From contig JABLXZ010000002.1 of assembly GCA_013177935.1 (NCBI GenBank), positions 1 through 64,000 on the forward strand: a stretch of 64,000 bases of DNA. Reading direction: 5' to 3'. Made by a program: the position numbers and the translations under genes. The DNA is from a candidate division WOR-3 bacterium. Its GTDB lineage: Bacteria > Hydrothermota > Tepidihabitantia > Tepidihabitantales > Tepidihabitantaceae. Below the pieces are notes generated by a model, which was given only the letters and a program-made list of their open reading frames with translations, had not been told where the DNA came from and searched no databases. Of the stretch, positions 8,827 through 17,945 are shown in pieces (position 1 is the stretch's first letter; every line of letters starts with the position of its first letter).

Positions 8827-8883
8827 TAACACATTATAATAGAATAAGTTATTTTTACCAATCTTTAGACCACATGCGACACA
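8803..8883. repeat. Inverted repeat flanking the small-transcript promoter
   Basis: TGTGTCGCA (8803-8811) and its exact complement TGCGACACA (8875-8883) lie on either side of the promoter at 8833-8861. The left copy extends to a small palindrome, TGTGTCGCACA (8803-8813). The placement, just after the start site and near -50, suggests paired operator sites. Confidence 0.55.
8833..8861 (-). promoter_or_regulatory. Promoter of the small transcript
   Basis: TTGGTA, a 17-bp spacer and TATAAT on the minus strand; predicted start near 8826. Confidence 0.75.
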
Positions 8884-8997
8884 GGGTTATATTACTGTCG
8901 AAAAAAACGGCAAATACAGCATAAAAACACGGCTGTCATATTGTCTGTGCTTACCGGTGTTCGGATATAATGCCATAACTACACAATCTTTTAATGC

Positions 8998-9025
8998 TTG
9001 ACTTCAAGGTTTTAACCGCTAAAAT
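8998..9025 (+). promoter_or_regulatory. Promoter of the DOMON gene
   Basis: TTGACT, a 16-bp spacer and TAAAAT, followed by a short leader with AAAAAGGAG before the ATG at 9050. Confidence 0.75.
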
Positions 9026-9049
9026 TTAATAAACAAAAAGGAGTATTAA

Positions 9050-9709
9050 ATGAGGAAAAATATCGCATTGACCCTGCTTTTTTTGATAACAATCACCTTT
9101 TCGTTTGCCCTCGCTCAGGGAAAAGGCACGCCCGAAACACCTGTAGTGCCTTATGACCCCGAACTGGAAGATTGGGTTAGTGTTGATGGGTTCGTTGATA
9201 TAGAAAGCCAGGAGTATCCAGGTTCTTTTTATGACCCTGTTACCGGTGTTACTATCTACTGGGGTTATGACGATAGCCTGCTCTATGTAGCGCTCTCCGC
9301 AAAAGGAACCGGCTGGATAGCACTAGGTCTTGGCTCACCCAAAATGGACAAGTCTAACATCTTTATTGGCTACTATACCGAGGACTCAACAAACCTCGAA
9401 AACCACATCGGCGCTGGCTGGTCCCATAAGCCGGTCATCGATACGAACCTTCTTGAGGACTGGGAAGTCGATTACGATGATGAAATCGGGGAAATGGTAA
9501 TTGAGTTCACCTATCCGCTCAAATGGACTGGGTTAAAAGGTACGGCGATTTCAGAATTGACCCCAGGACAGACATACAGCCTCATCCTTGCCCGTAACCC
9601 GAAAAGCCCATCCCTAAAAGCCAAACACGCCAAGAAGTCCAGTTACACTTTTCGCCTTGCTCCAAAACCTGAACCAGTACCCGAGGACAGCACACAAAAC
9701 AAAAAATAG
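9050..9709 (+). CDS. Secreted DOMON-domain protein
   Basis: The ATG at 9050 follows AAAAAGGAGTATTAA. The signal peptide (IALTLLFLITITFSFALA) is cut near residue 23. Residues ~40-205 form one DOMON domain: WVSVDGFVDIE, then SLLYVALSAKGTGWIALGLG, NIFIGYYTED, then HIGAGWSHKPVIDT. DOMON domains bind haem or sugars and often act in extracytoplasmic electron transfer. A possible axial Met/His pair cannot be assigned with certainty. The frame ends at a TAG that is followed in the same frame by the hydrolase-like reading frame. Confidence 0.8.
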   Translation: MRKNIALTLLFLITITFSFALAQGKGTPETPVVPYDPELEDWVSVDGFVDIESQEYPGSFYDPVTGVTIYWGYDDSLLYVALSAKGTGWIALGLGSPKMDKSNIFIGYYTEDSTNLENHIGAGWSHKPVIDTNLLEDWEVDYDDEIGEMVIEFTYPLKWTGLKGTAISELTPGQTYSLILARNPKSPSLKAKHAKKSSYTFRLAPKPEPVPEDSTQNKK

Positions 9710-10459
9710 CCTACGCCCAGCCTACTACTACACCTGCTTTTTCCACTTCTTACCCAGTCCTCCTTTGCAACCCTTACTGAGAAACCAGAGCAATTTGATG
9801 TTGTCATTATCACCCATCGTGGTGGCTGGGGTAATGTCCCGCTCAAGAAATCGCCCGACATCTTCCCGATTGTAATAGGTATTCAAGACTACCTCGCCAG
9901 TAGAGGGGTTTCTTCGACTGTCATTCCTTATCATCGGGCTTCAGTTAAGCCCCCTGCCACAACCCCGAACTTTTCTACTCAGTTGAAAACATTAACTGAG
10001 ATGTTCGACCTCCACCACTGTCAGGCTCGTCAGTGCGTATCCCAAATTGAGTCTCTCGCAAAGGCAAATAGGCAACTTAAATTTGTCTTTGTCAGCATCT
10101 CAAACGGTGCGGTTTTTGCCAATCAGGTTATGGAGCTGCTCCCTCCAGAATTGGCGGCGCAGACGTTTTCTATCGAGCTCGGTCCACCCTTCTGGCATGG
10201 CTTATTGTCCTGCGAAAACAATCTGATTTTCAATAACGAAGGCGCTGACCCTCTCACCACCGGTGAAGTCGAAATTGTTCTTGCCTCCCTGCTCGAAGGC
10301 ATCAGGAATCTTCTCACCGGCTGGGTAAAAGGGAAAAACCACCGCCTCGAAGAGGTGTGGCATATCCCAGACCATGATTACATCTGGGATGAAATCGAGC
10401 CCACCGTCTTAGACTTTTTGGATAGACGCGTTATTCAATGTACCACCGCTAACCCTTGA
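9710..10459 (+). CDS. Alpha/beta-hydrolase-like secreted protein, start codon unclear
   Basis: The reading frame is open from directly after the TAG of the DOMON gene and stays in the same frame. It has protein-like content from the first codons: a hydrophobic segment (SLLLHLLFPLLTQSSFA) that looks like a signal peptide, then FDVVIITHRGGWGN. A nucleophile-elbow-like SISNGAVFANQ follows, and then HIPDHDYIWDE, which could supply the acid and histidine. No ATG, GTG or TTG occurs before the TTG at 9983, which lies ~90 codons into the conserved-looking part. Candidate starts are CTG 9734 or a rarer codon. A sequencing error or readthrough of the TAG is also possible. The alpha/beta-hydrolase assignment is moderate and the substrate is unknown. 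Confidence 0.55.
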   Translation, partial: PTPSLLLHLLFPLLTQSSFATLTEKPEQFDVVIITHRGGWGNVPLKKSPDIFPIVIGIQDYLASRGVSSTVIPYHRASVKPPATTPNFSTQLKTLTEMFDLHHCQARQCVSQIESLAKANRQLKFVFVSISNGAVFANQVMELLPPELAAQTFSIELGPPFWHGLLSCENNLIFNNEGADPLTTGEVEIVLASLLEGIRNLLTGWVKGKNHRLEEVWHIPDHDYIWDEIEPTVLDFLDRRVIQCTTANP

Positions 10460-10483
10460 CAGGGGTTTTTTTCCTGTTATCCT
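10456..10483 (+). promoter_or_regulatory. Promoter of the PQQ-propeller lipoprotein operon
   Basis: TTGACA, a 16-bp spacer and TATCCT just after the previous stop codon. A leader with AAGGAGG follows before the ATG at 10518. Confidence 0.6.
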
Positions 10484-10517
10484 ATATGTCTGATGTTTTT
10501 AACTGCAAGGAGGATGT

Positions 10518-11996
10518 ATGAAGATTAAGATTGCGCAGACATGGCTCGGCGCGGGGATTGTGCTCCTCGCGGCGTTCATATTTTCGGGCTGTCCGAAACC
10601 ACCGCTTGTTCCGGAAAAACCCAGTGGACCACTTCTCGGTTACAAAAATGTTGTCTTCACCTGCTCTACTCGCACCACCGATCCATCAGGTGGTCAGGTT
10701 GCCTATCAGTTCGACTGGGGCGATGGCTCGCAATCTCAATGGTCCGGCTGGGTTGATGGTGGTGTTGTCTATGCCGATACCCACACCTACACTACCGCGG
10801 GCTCGATGGAAATTAAAGCCCGGGCAAAAAACTCCAAAGGCCGGGTTTCCGGTTGGTCTGAGCCGCTAATTATCGAAATCAGCCCGGGTGAAGGCGAAGT
10901 CCGCTGGCGATTTACCTATACCGACCCGGAATCACCCGAAGACTCCGCCGACTTCTCCAACCACATCTTCAGCATCGGACCCGAAGGCAATATCTACATT
11001 CCGGCGGCGGACATTCCGGCACTGATGTGCCGTAACGCCAACGGCAACCGGCGCTGGGAGTTCATACCGGAAGAGGAAGACGAACTTTCCATCGGGGCGA
11101 CAATCAGCCCGGACGGCACGATTTACTTCGGTACCGAAGAAGGTAACCTTTACGCGGTCACTCCTTCTGGCCAGAAAAAGTGGAAGGTAACCTTCCGTTC
11201 CGGAATAGTTGCTCTACCCGCTCTTGGGTCGGACGGCACAATCTTTATCCAGACCGAAAACGATTCGGTATTTGCCATTGACCCAAACGATGGCGCCCGG
11301 AAATGGGTCTTCTATGCTGGTGGCGGAGAGCATTCACCCGTAATCGGTCCAGACGGCACAGTGTTTGTATCTCAGGACGACACCCTCTATGCCCTTAGCC
11401 CTTCGGATGGTCAGATAAAATGGCGTTACGGTATGCGGCAGGCGATAGCCGCACCGCCCGCGATTGACACCCGAAGTTCTGTTCTCTATGTAACCGACGA
11501 GGATGGCTGGCTTGCCTCGGTGAACCTTGCCGATGGAAATGAAAACTGGGCGGTGCGCTTCGTTGGCGAACTTTCGGCTCCGGTAATCGGTGGTGATGGC
11601 ACAATCTACATCACCCTGAGTGGTACACTGCTCGCCGTTTCACCACAAAACGGCAACATCAACTGGCAGTTCATCCCGCCACTAACCGGTGACGCCTCAA
11701 CCCCGGCGGTAAGCAATACTGGTGTCATCTACTTCCTTTGTGTTGGCTTAATAGACCAGCAAGGCGACCGGGATTCGCTCTACGCGGTCAACAGCGATGG
11801 CTCAAGGCGCTGGGCTGCAGGACTGGGCATTGGCACGCCCGGCGATTTTATTTCCGCCCCGAAGATTGACGATGCCGGCTATATCTATATCGGTGATGGC
11901 ACCCGTGCCTGGTGTGTTGTTGGCTACGGTGGTCCGGCAGACTCCTCCTGGCCTATGTTTGGTGGCGACATCAAAAACACCGGTCGGGCAGAGTAA
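10518..11996 (+). CDS. PQQ-like beta-propeller lipoprotein with PKD domain
   Basis: The ATG at 10518 has AAGGAGGATGT upstream. A lipobox (FIFSGC, Cys25) marks a lipoprotein. Residues ~40-122 are a PKD domain (FDWGDGSQSQWSGW, THTYTTAG). From ~125 to the end there are repeated PQQ/BamB-type blades with the phrases IGPEGNIYI, ISPDGTIYFGTEEGNLYAV, LGSDGTIFIQTENDSVFAI and IGPDGTVFVSQDDTLYAL. It probably sits in the outer membrane. PQQ binding is not implied, because BamB-like propellers use the same repeat as a scaffold. The ileS gene starts 6 bp downstream, so the two are probably co-transcribed. Confidence 0.85.
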   Translation: MKIKIAQTWLGAGIVLLAAFIFSGCPKPPLVPEKPSGPLLGYKNVVFTCSTRTTDPSGGQVAYQFDWGDGSQSQWSGWVDGGVVYADTHTYTTAGSMEIKARAKNSKGRVSGWSEPLIIEISPGEGEVRWRFTYTDPESPEDSADFSNHIFSIGPEGNIYIPAADIPALMCRNANGNRRWEFIPEEEDELSIGATISPDGTIYFGTEEGNLYAVTPSGQKKWKVTFRSGIVALPALGSDGTIFIQTENDSVFAIDPNDGARKWVFYAGGGEHSPVIGPDGTVFVSQDDTLYALSPSDGQIKWRYGMRQAIAAPPAIDTRSSVLYVTDEDGWLASVNLADGNENWAVRFVGELSAPVIGGDGTIYITLSGTLLAVSPQNGNINWQFIPPLTGDASTPAVSNTGVIYFLCVGLIDQQGDRDSLYAVNSDGSRRWAAGLGIGTPGDFISAPKIDDAGYIYIGDGTRAWCVVGYGGPADSSWPMFGGDIKNTGRAE

Positions 11997-12002
11997 ATCA
12001 AT

Positions 12003-14939
12003 ATGTTTAATCCTGTACCCTCTCAACCCGACCATCGCGAAATTGAGCCGCGGATACTCCGCTTCTGGGAAGAAGGTCGCCATTTTCACCGCCTGAAAGA
12101 ACGCAACCGCGGCAATCCAAAGTTTCGCTTCCTGGACGGACCAATTACCGCCAATGGTCCGATGGGTGTCCACCACGCCTGGGGTAGAACCTATAAAGAC
12201 CTGTTCCAGCGCTACAAAGCGATGCTCGGCTTTGACCAGCGGTTTCAGAACGGCTTTGACTGTCAGGGACTCTGGGTTGAGGTCGAAGTGGAAAAAGAAC
12301 TGGGCTTCAAATCCAAAAAGGACATCGAAAAGTTTGGCATCGCCCGGTTTGTTGAAAAGTGCAAAGAACGGGTGATGAGGTTCTCCCGCATCCAGACCCA
12401 GCAGTCAATCCTCATCGGTCAATGGATGGACTGGGAAAACTCCTACTACACGATGTCCGAAGAAAACAACTACTCCATCTGGTATTTTCTTAAGAAGTGC
12501 CACGAACTCGGCTTAATTTACGAAGGAACCGATGTGATGCCCTGGTGTGCCCGTTGTGGCACCGCCATCTCTGATATGGAAATCGCCACCGAGGGTTACC
12601 GCGTCCTGACCCATCCGGCAGTCTTTGTCCGCTTTCCCATCTTAAACCGTGCTAACGAATCGCTCCTGGTCTGGACCACCACACCCTGGACCCTTTCTTC
12701 CAACACCGCTGCCGCGGTTCATCCCGACCTCATTTATGTCCGGGCAAAAAAGGACGGTGAAATATTTATCCTTGCCAAAGAGTTGCTCCGGGTGCTGGGT
12801 AACGGTGCTGAGGTCATTGAAGAGTTTCCGGGCAGCAAACTTGCCGACTTGAAATACCAGGGTCCATTTGACGAACTGCCCGCACAGCAAGGGGTTGAAC
12901 ATCGGGTCGTACTCTGGAAAGATGTCAGCGCCAGCGAAGGTACCGGCATCGTCCACATCGCGCCGGGCTGCGGTAAAGAAGACTTCCTCCTCGGCAAAGA
13001 GGAAAACCTCGCGGTCATTGCACCCCTGAACGAAGACGGCACCTTCAAAGAAGGTTTTGACTGGCTCACAGGCAAAGACGCCGCCCGGGTTGCACCCGAG
13101 ATTTTTGAAAACCTCAAACAGAAAGGGTTGCTCTATCGGGTAGAAGATTACACCCACCGCTATCCGGTTTGCTGGCGCTGTGGCGAGGAACTGGTCTTCC
13201 GCCTCGTTGATGAGTGGTTCATCGCAATGGACCCCTTGCGCGAGGCGATTATGGCATCGGCAAAACAGGTGCGCTGGATTCCGGAATTTGGCCTTGAGCG
13301 GGAACTGGACTGGCTGCGCAATATGGGTGACTGGTGCATTTCCAAAAAGCGTTACTGGGGCCTTGCCCTTCCTATCTACAAATGCACCTGCGGCTGGTTT
13401 GATGTCATCGGTTCCCCTGAGGAGTTAAAAGAACGGGCGCGCACCGGCTGGGAAAAGTTTGCGGGCCACACACCGCACCGCCCCTGGATTGATGAAGTAA
13501 AAATCGGCTGCCCTAAATGTGGCAACCTCGTCTCCCGCATCAAAGATGTTGGCAACCCCTGGCTTGACGCTGGCATCGTGCCTTTCTCTACCACCCATTA
13601 CCTTACCGACCGCAACTACTGGCAGGAGTGGTTCCCCTTTGACTTCATCACCGAATCCTTCCCCGGCCAGTTCCGCAACTGGTTCTACGCCATTCTCGCA
13701 ATGAGCACCGTTCTCGAAAAATGCTCACCCTTCCGCACCGTGCTCGGTTATGCCACAATGAAAGCCGAAGATGGTCGGGAGATGCACAAATCCTGGGGCA
13801 ACGCCATCGAAGTCGAGGAGGCGGTGGCAAAAATGGGCGCCGACACAATGCGCTGGGTGTTTTGTCGCCACAACCCGACCCAGAATCTGCTCTTCGGATT
13901 CAAGGTCGGCGAAGAGGTTAAGCGCAAACTCCTCACCCTCTGGAATGTTTACAGCTTCTTCGTCACCTACGCCCTTATCGACAAAGTCAACCCCACAACC
14001 TTAAATGTAAAAAAAGAACACCTCAGCCGCCTTGACCGCTGGATTCTCTCCCGTCTCAACAACCTCGTTTTGTTCACCCGCGAACGGCTTGAAGACTACG
14101 ACTGTGCTGCAGCGGCACTGGCAGCGGAACAGTTTATCGACGAATTGTCCACCTGGTATGTCCGCCGCAGCCGGCGCCGGTTCTGGAAGTCTGCTGCCGA
14201 CCAGGACAAATCAGCCGCCTACCACACCCTTTACACCTGCCTCGTTACTCTCATCAAACTCCTTGCGCCATTCATCCCCTTCCTTACCGAAGAAATCTAC
14301 CAGAACCTCGTGCGCTCCTGTGACCCCAATGCTCCAGACAGCGTCCACCTCACATTCTATCCTGAACCTGATAAAACGCTCATCGACCCAGAACTGGAAG
14401 CCGATATGCAATTGGTGCGCGAACTGGTATCGCTGGGCCATGCCGCCCGGGAAAAGTCGCGCATCAAAGTGCGCCAGCCGCTATCCCGGATGTTCGTTAT
14501 GGCAAAACCACCGGTTGACCAAAACCGCCTCGAACCCGACATCGAGATTATCAAAGACGAGCTGAACATTCGCAACATCATCTTTACAACCGGAACTCTC
14601 CCCGAAGGATTGGCAATAGAAGAGAGTGACCATTTTACCATCGGGATTGACACCCGGTTAACACCGGAACTGGAAGCCGAAGGTCTGGTGCGGGAACTCA
14701 TCCGCCGGATTCAGAACCTGCGCAAAAATGCTGGATTTGAGGTTGCCGACCGCATCGTCCTTTCCTGCCAGGGTTCAGACCGGCTTAATCAGGCGGTCCA
14801 TCTGTTCCAGAACTACCTCCAGCAGGAAACCCTGACGATAGAACTGAAATTTGAGCCCATTCCCGACCCGGAAATTGAAACGGAAATTACCGTAAACCGC
14901 GAGCCGGCACGGCTCGCCATCAGGAGGGTAAAAACATAA
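12003..14939 (+). CDS. ileS: Isoleucyl-tRNA synthetase
   Basis: At 978 aa this is a full-length class I synthetase. The HIGH region is GPMGVHHAWG (residues ~52-61), and the KMSKS equivalent is MHKSWGN near residue 595. The editing domain lies between, with VWTTTPWTLSSNTA near 220. Cys pairs CARCG, CWRCGEE, CTCGW and CPKCG suggest bound zinc. The motif set resembles the archaeal/eukaryal-like IleS2 type rather than the E. coli type (recognition by eye). It charges tRNA-Ile with isoleucine in the cytoplasm. The stop overlaps the next start (TAATG), so the downstream gene is translationally coupled. Confidence 0.95.
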   Translation: MFNPVPSQPDHREIEPRILRFWEEGRHFHRLKERNRGNPKFRFLDGPITANGPMGVHHAWGRTYKDLFQRYKAMLGFDQRFQNGFDCQGLWVEVEVEKELGFKSKKDIEKFGIARFVEKCKERVMRFSRIQTQQSILIGQWMDWENSYYTMSEENNYSIWYFLKKCHELGLIYEGTDVMPWCARCGTAISDMEIATEGYRVLTHPAVFVRFPILNRANESLLVWTTTPWTLSSNTAAAVHPDLIYVRAKKDGEIFILAKELLRVLGNGAEVIEEFPGSKLADLKYQGPFDELPAQQGVEHRVVLWKDVSASEGTGIVHIAPGCGKEDFLLGKEENLAVIAPLNEDGTFKEGFDWLTGKDAARVAPEIFENLKQKGLLYRVEDYTHRYPVCWRCGEELVFRLVDEWFIAMDPLREAIMASAKQVRWIPEFGLERELDWLRNMGDWCISKKRYWGLALPIYKCTCGWFDVIGSPEELKERARTGWEKFAGHTPHRPWIDEVKIGCPKCGNLVSRIKDVGNPWLDAGIVPFSTTHYLTDRNYWQEWFPFDFITESFPGQFRNWFYAILAMSTVLEKCSPFRTVLGYATMKAEDGREMHKSWGNAIEVEEAVAKMGADTMRWVFCRHNPTQNLLFGFKVGEEVKRKLLTLWNVYSFFVTYALIDKVNPTTLNVKKEHLSRLDRWILSRLNNLVLFTRERLEDYDCAAAALAAEQFIDELSTWYVRRSRRRFWKSAADQDKSAAYHTLYTCLVTLIKLLAPFIPFLTEEIYQNLVRSCDPNAPDSVHLTFYPEPDKTLIDPELEADMQLVRELVSLGHAAREKSRIKVRQPLSRMFVMAKPPVDQNRLEPDIEIIKDELNIRNIIFTTGTLPEGLAIEESDHFTIGIDTRLTPELEAEGLVRELIRRIQNLRKNAGFEVADRIVLSCQGSDRLNQAVHLFQNYLQQETLTIELKFEPIPDPEIETEITVNREPARLAIRRVKT

Positions 14940-15337
14940 TGGCGAAAGCAAAGAAAAAAACCGTCCGCCACATTTCAACTAAAGACCTGCGCCGTCTGGA
15001 ACAGGCGCTCCTCAATGAAAAACAGCGCATCCTGCGCCAGGGCAACTTCACCCGTCAGGTAATGGATGTCCCGTCTAACACCGGCGACCTTTCCAGCCAT
15101 CGCACCCATATCGCTGACCAGGGCACCGAAAACTTCCAGCGCGAACTCGCCTCCCAGTTACGCTCGATTGAATCCCGCTCCCTGCGCGATATTGACGATG
15201 CCCTCAGCAAAATTGCTGCCGGCACCTATGGCATCTGCGAACTGTGCGGCGAACCAATACCTCTTGCCCGACTTGAGGCGGTGCCCGCTGCCCGGTTCTG
15301 TATGAAGTGTGCGCAAAAAGAGAAAAAAGAAGCCTGA
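14939..15337 (+). CDS. DksA/TraR-type zinc-finger protein
   Basis: 132 aa. A helical coiled-coil N-terminal half (KDLRRLEQALLNEKQRIL) is followed by a TraR/DksA zinc finger with Cys100, Cys103, Cys121 and Cys124 (CELCGEPI, CMKCAQ). Proteins of this family bind the RNA polymerase secondary channel. The acidic tip typical of DksA (DxxDxA) is only partly present, DIADQG-like around residues 58-62 (HIADQG), so general stress or spore-type relatives are equally possible. It overlaps ileS by one base and the next gene by 31 bp. Confidence 0.85.
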   Translation: MAKAKKKTVRHISTKDLRRLEQALLNEKQRILRQGNFTRQVMDVPSNTGDLSSHRTHIADQGTENFQRELASQLRSIESRSLRDIDDALSKIAAGTYGICELCGEPIPLARLEAVPAARFCMKCAQKEKKEA

Positions 15338-15957
15338 CAAACCATCAACGCTTCTCGGTCCCGGGCCGAATCGGCACGCTTTTCTTCTCCCTTCCTGGAC
15401 TCTTAACCATCAACCACGAACTCGAGATTGCCGTCTCGGCGCTGTTCATCCTCTACCTCTACATTACCTTGAAACCGTCCCGGCCAAGCATCTCCCCGCT
15501 GCGCACCTTTGTCTGGCTGGCACCCGCGCTTATCCTTTCCAACGCCCTGCTCGGTCCCAAACCCAAACTCCTTAACCTCTTCAGTACAACGGGCGCCCTC
15601 AACGGCATCCTTATCTCCTACCGTCTTATCTGGGGTGTTGTGCTCACCGGTATCCTCGTCACCGCCTGTCCGCAACAGCAACTCCTTGACTTCTTCCACA
15701 GCATCTTTGGCAAACAACTCGCCTCACTCTTAACCACCACCCTGCAACTCGTCCCCCTTTTCGCCGATATCCGCATCCCGGAACTGCGCCAGCTTCCTGA
15801 TGCCATCGCCCGACGCCTCCAGCTGGCACAGCACCATTGCCTGAACCAAAACCCAATTTCCATCAACCACTCCGACAAAAGATTAAAACTCTTTTCTGCC
15901 GACCTCCTTCTCCTCATCCCTGCTGTCCTGTGTACCATTTTCTCCTTTATCTTTTGA
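15307..15957 (+). CDS. Membrane protein, CbiQ/EcfT-like
   Basis: 216 aa with about five hydrophobic segments. The segment ACPQQQLLDFFHSIFGKQLA followed by SLLTTTLQLVPLFADI resembles the helix pair before the coupling region in energy-coupling-factor T components (CbiQ/EcfT). The A-R-G coupling motifs are degenerate (DAIARRLQLAQ). No A or S component is adjacent, so a role as an orphan transmembrane coupling protein is a guess. The GTG at 15307, inside the dksA-like gene, is the only standard start before the first hydrophobic segment. The next gene, truA, starts 3 bp after the stop. Confidence 0.5.
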   Translation: MCAKREKRSLTNHQRFSVPGRIGTLFFSLPGLLTINHELEIAVSALFILYLYITLKPSRPSISPLRTFVWLAPALILSNALLGPKPKLLNLFSTTGALNGILISYRLIWGVVLTGILVTACPQQQLLDFFHSIFGKQLASLLTTTLQLVPLFADIRIPELRQLPDAIARRLQLAQHHCLNQNPISINHSDKRLKLFSADLLLLIPAVLCTIFSFIF

Positions 15958-15960
15958 CCG

Positions 15961-16698
15961 ATGAAACAAACCACTCCCCTGCGCAACATCCGGCTGACAA
16001 TCGAGTTTGACGGCACTAACTACTATGGCTGGCAGATTCAGCCCAACCGACCAACTGTTCAGGGCGAACTCCAGAAAGCACTTTGCCAGCTGTTTGGCAC
16101 CGCCATTGAACTTTACGGCTGCAGCCGTACCGACGCTGGCGTCTCCGCCCGCAACTACATCGCCAACTTCTTTACAAACTCTACCCTCCCCTTAGAAAAA
16201 ATTGCACCGGCACTCAACTTCTATCTACCCCGTGACATCTTCGTGAAGTCTGCCGAACCCGTTCCTCTAAAATTCCACGCCCGCTACTCGGCGCGCGCCA
16301 AAACCTACTCCTACACAATTGTCCTCAACCGCTCACCGCTCCGCAGCCGCTACGCCTGGGAATACCCTTACCCCTTAAACCTTGACCGGCTCAAATCTGC
16401 CGCCCGCCTCTTTCTCGGTAAACGCGACTACAACCCCTTCTGCCACACCCGGGAGCCGAGCGGCGTCTGCCAGATTTTCTCCATCCGGATAAAAACCAGT
16501 AACGACCAGATAACCGTTTTCATCCGGGGTGACCGCTTCCTTTACAAAATGGTGCGCCGAATTGTCGGTGCAATGGTCGCTTATGCCTCGGGCCGCATCA
16601 CCCAGCAACAAATCCGTGCCGCCCTTGCCGGGAAAAAGTCGCGGCCGTTCCCGACCGCACCTGCTCAAGGGCTCATTTTGGAATCGGTCCGCTACTGA
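15961..16698 (+). CDS. truA: tRNA pseudouridine synthase A
   Basis: 245 aa, the usual TruA length. Key segments are EFDGTNYYGWQIQPNRPTVQ near the N-terminus, the catalytic motif GCSRTDAGVSA with Asp58, then FHARYSARAKTYSYTI and FLYKMVRRIVGAMV. It makes pseudouridine at positions 38-40 of the tRNA anticodon arm. It is the last gene of the ileS operon. Its final 7 bp overlap the end of the convergent binding-protein gene. Confidence 0.95.
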   Translation: MKQTTPLRNIRLTIEFDGTNYYGWQIQPNRPTVQGELQKALCQLFGTAIELYGCSRTDAGVSARNYIANFFTNSTLPLEKIAPALNFYLPRDIFVKSAEPVPLKFHARYSARAKTYSYTIVLNRSPLRSRYAWEYPYPLNLDRLKSAARLFLGKRDYNPFCHTREPSGVCQIFSIRIKTSNDQITVFIRGDRFLYKMVRRIVGAMVAYASGRITQQQIRAALAGKKSRPFPTAPAQGLILESVRY

Positions 16699-17939
16699 GC
16701 CTGATAACGCCGGGCAGCATCGTTCAGCGCCTGCTCCGGCGTTTTGATGCCGAGCGTTGCTGCCTCCAGTTCTTCAACCAGCGCCTTCCTACCGGCAAGC
16801 CACTTTAGCCCGCGCGGCTCAAAAACCCCGAACTCCATCTGCTCATACGCCGCGCGCAAACCCGGTGTCTTGTCCAGCCGCTCCTTCATCCGCGGGTCGT
16901 CAAGGCACCGCCGGTGAATTGGCACATACCAGGTGCCTAAAGACCACACCACCTGCTGCTCCGGCGCAATAAACCACTTGATAAACCGCCACGCCGCCTT
17001 CTTCTCCTCCGGCTTTGCCCGCTTGAACATCCCGATGTTTGTCCCATAGATAATTGCGGCCCGCCTTTTACCCCAAGCCGGCACCGGCGCCATTCCCACC
17101 GGAAAACTTTCCTTGTCAACCACTGGTGCCCGCCAGGTCGAACTGCCGGTCAAAGTCGCAATCCTGCCGATTAAAAAGTCGTCCATCGGATTCCGGCCCG
17201 TCATCGTGGTCTGGACACTGTCCTGGTAAATCAAATCCACCTGAAACTTAAGCACCTCAACGCCGATTGGACTGTTAAACTCTGGCTTGCCATCCTCCTG
17301 GTCTAAAAACCTGCCACCGCGCTGAAACAGCATCGAGCCAAAAATCCAGATATCGGTCCCGTTTGCTGTTGCCCACACCTCAACCTCACCCCGCTGATTC
17401 CGACGCACCAGCCGGCGACACATATTGCGAAACTCCTCCCAGGTAGCGGGAAACGAGTCATAACCTGCCGCCTTCAACATATTCACATTGTAATAGTAAA
17501 CCGGCACACTCTTATTAAACGGCAGGGTCAAAATCTTCCCCTCCCAGCGGTTGTTTTCCAGCAGCCGGGGATAAATATCAGCCCGCTCCTCCGCACTCAA
17601 CCCATCCGGTCCATTCATATAATCCTCTAAAAACTCCAGTTCGCCCGCGGCAAACAACTGTGTTGTCCAGTTCTCATACATCTGGGCAATTGTTGGTGGA
17701 CTCTGCACCGCTACCGCGCCCAGCAACTTCTGCGCCAGTGCATCGTAATTCCCCATCCCCACCAGTTCAATATCAATATCTGGATTCTCCTTCTCAAACT
17801 GCTCAACCATCGCCTTCAGGGTCTTCTGCGCCTCTCCGCCCATCGCATGCCAGAACCGCACCGTAACCCGCTTCGGTTTCGCGCGACAGCCGCTTCCGAC
17901 TACAAGAAAAATCAAACTGAAAATCAGCAACCTTCTCAC
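16692..17939 (-). CDS. Extracellular solute-binding lipoprotein of a sugar ABC importer
   Basis: 415 aa. The GTG start at 17939 lies six bases after a -10 element, so the message is probably leaderless. A lipobox (VVGSGC, Cys18) is present. VRFWHAMGGEAQKTLKAMVE followed by EFEKENPDIDIELVGMGNY-like sequence is the classic start of family-1 (UgpB/MalE-type) binding proteins. GTNIGMFKRAKPEEKKAAWR and FIKWFIAPEQQ near 290-320 are also typical. By family it binds a sugar or glycerol-phosphodiester. No permease or ATPase genes are adjacent, so its partners must lie elsewhere. Confidence 0.88.
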   Translation of the reverse strand: MRRLLIFSLIFLVVGSGCRAKPKRVTVRFWHAMGGEAQKTLKAMVEQFEKENPDIDIELVGMGNYDALAQKLLGAVAVQSPPTIAQMYENWTTQLFAAGELEFLEDYMNGPDGLSAEERADIYPRLLENNRWEGKILTLPFNKSVPVYYYNVNMLKAAGYDSFPATWEEFRNMCRRLVRRNQRGEVEVWATANGTDIWIFGSMLFQRGGRFLDQEDGKPEFNSPIGVEVLKFQVDLIYQDSVQTTMTGRNPMDDFLIGRIATLTGSSTWRAPVVDKESFPVGMAPVPAWGKRRAAIIYGTNIGMFKRAKPEEKKAAWRFIKWFIAPEQQVVWSLGTWYVPIHRRCLDDPRMKERLDKTPGLRAAYEQMEFGVFEPRGLKWLAGRKALVEELEAATLGIKTPEQALNDAARRYQAQ

Positions 17940-17945
17940 ACCACT

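Noticed and set aside
9983-10459. Hydrolase gene starting at TTG 9983
   Set aside because: Protein-like sequence with a signal-peptide-like segment continues upstream in frame to 9710, and no ribosome binding site precedes 9983.
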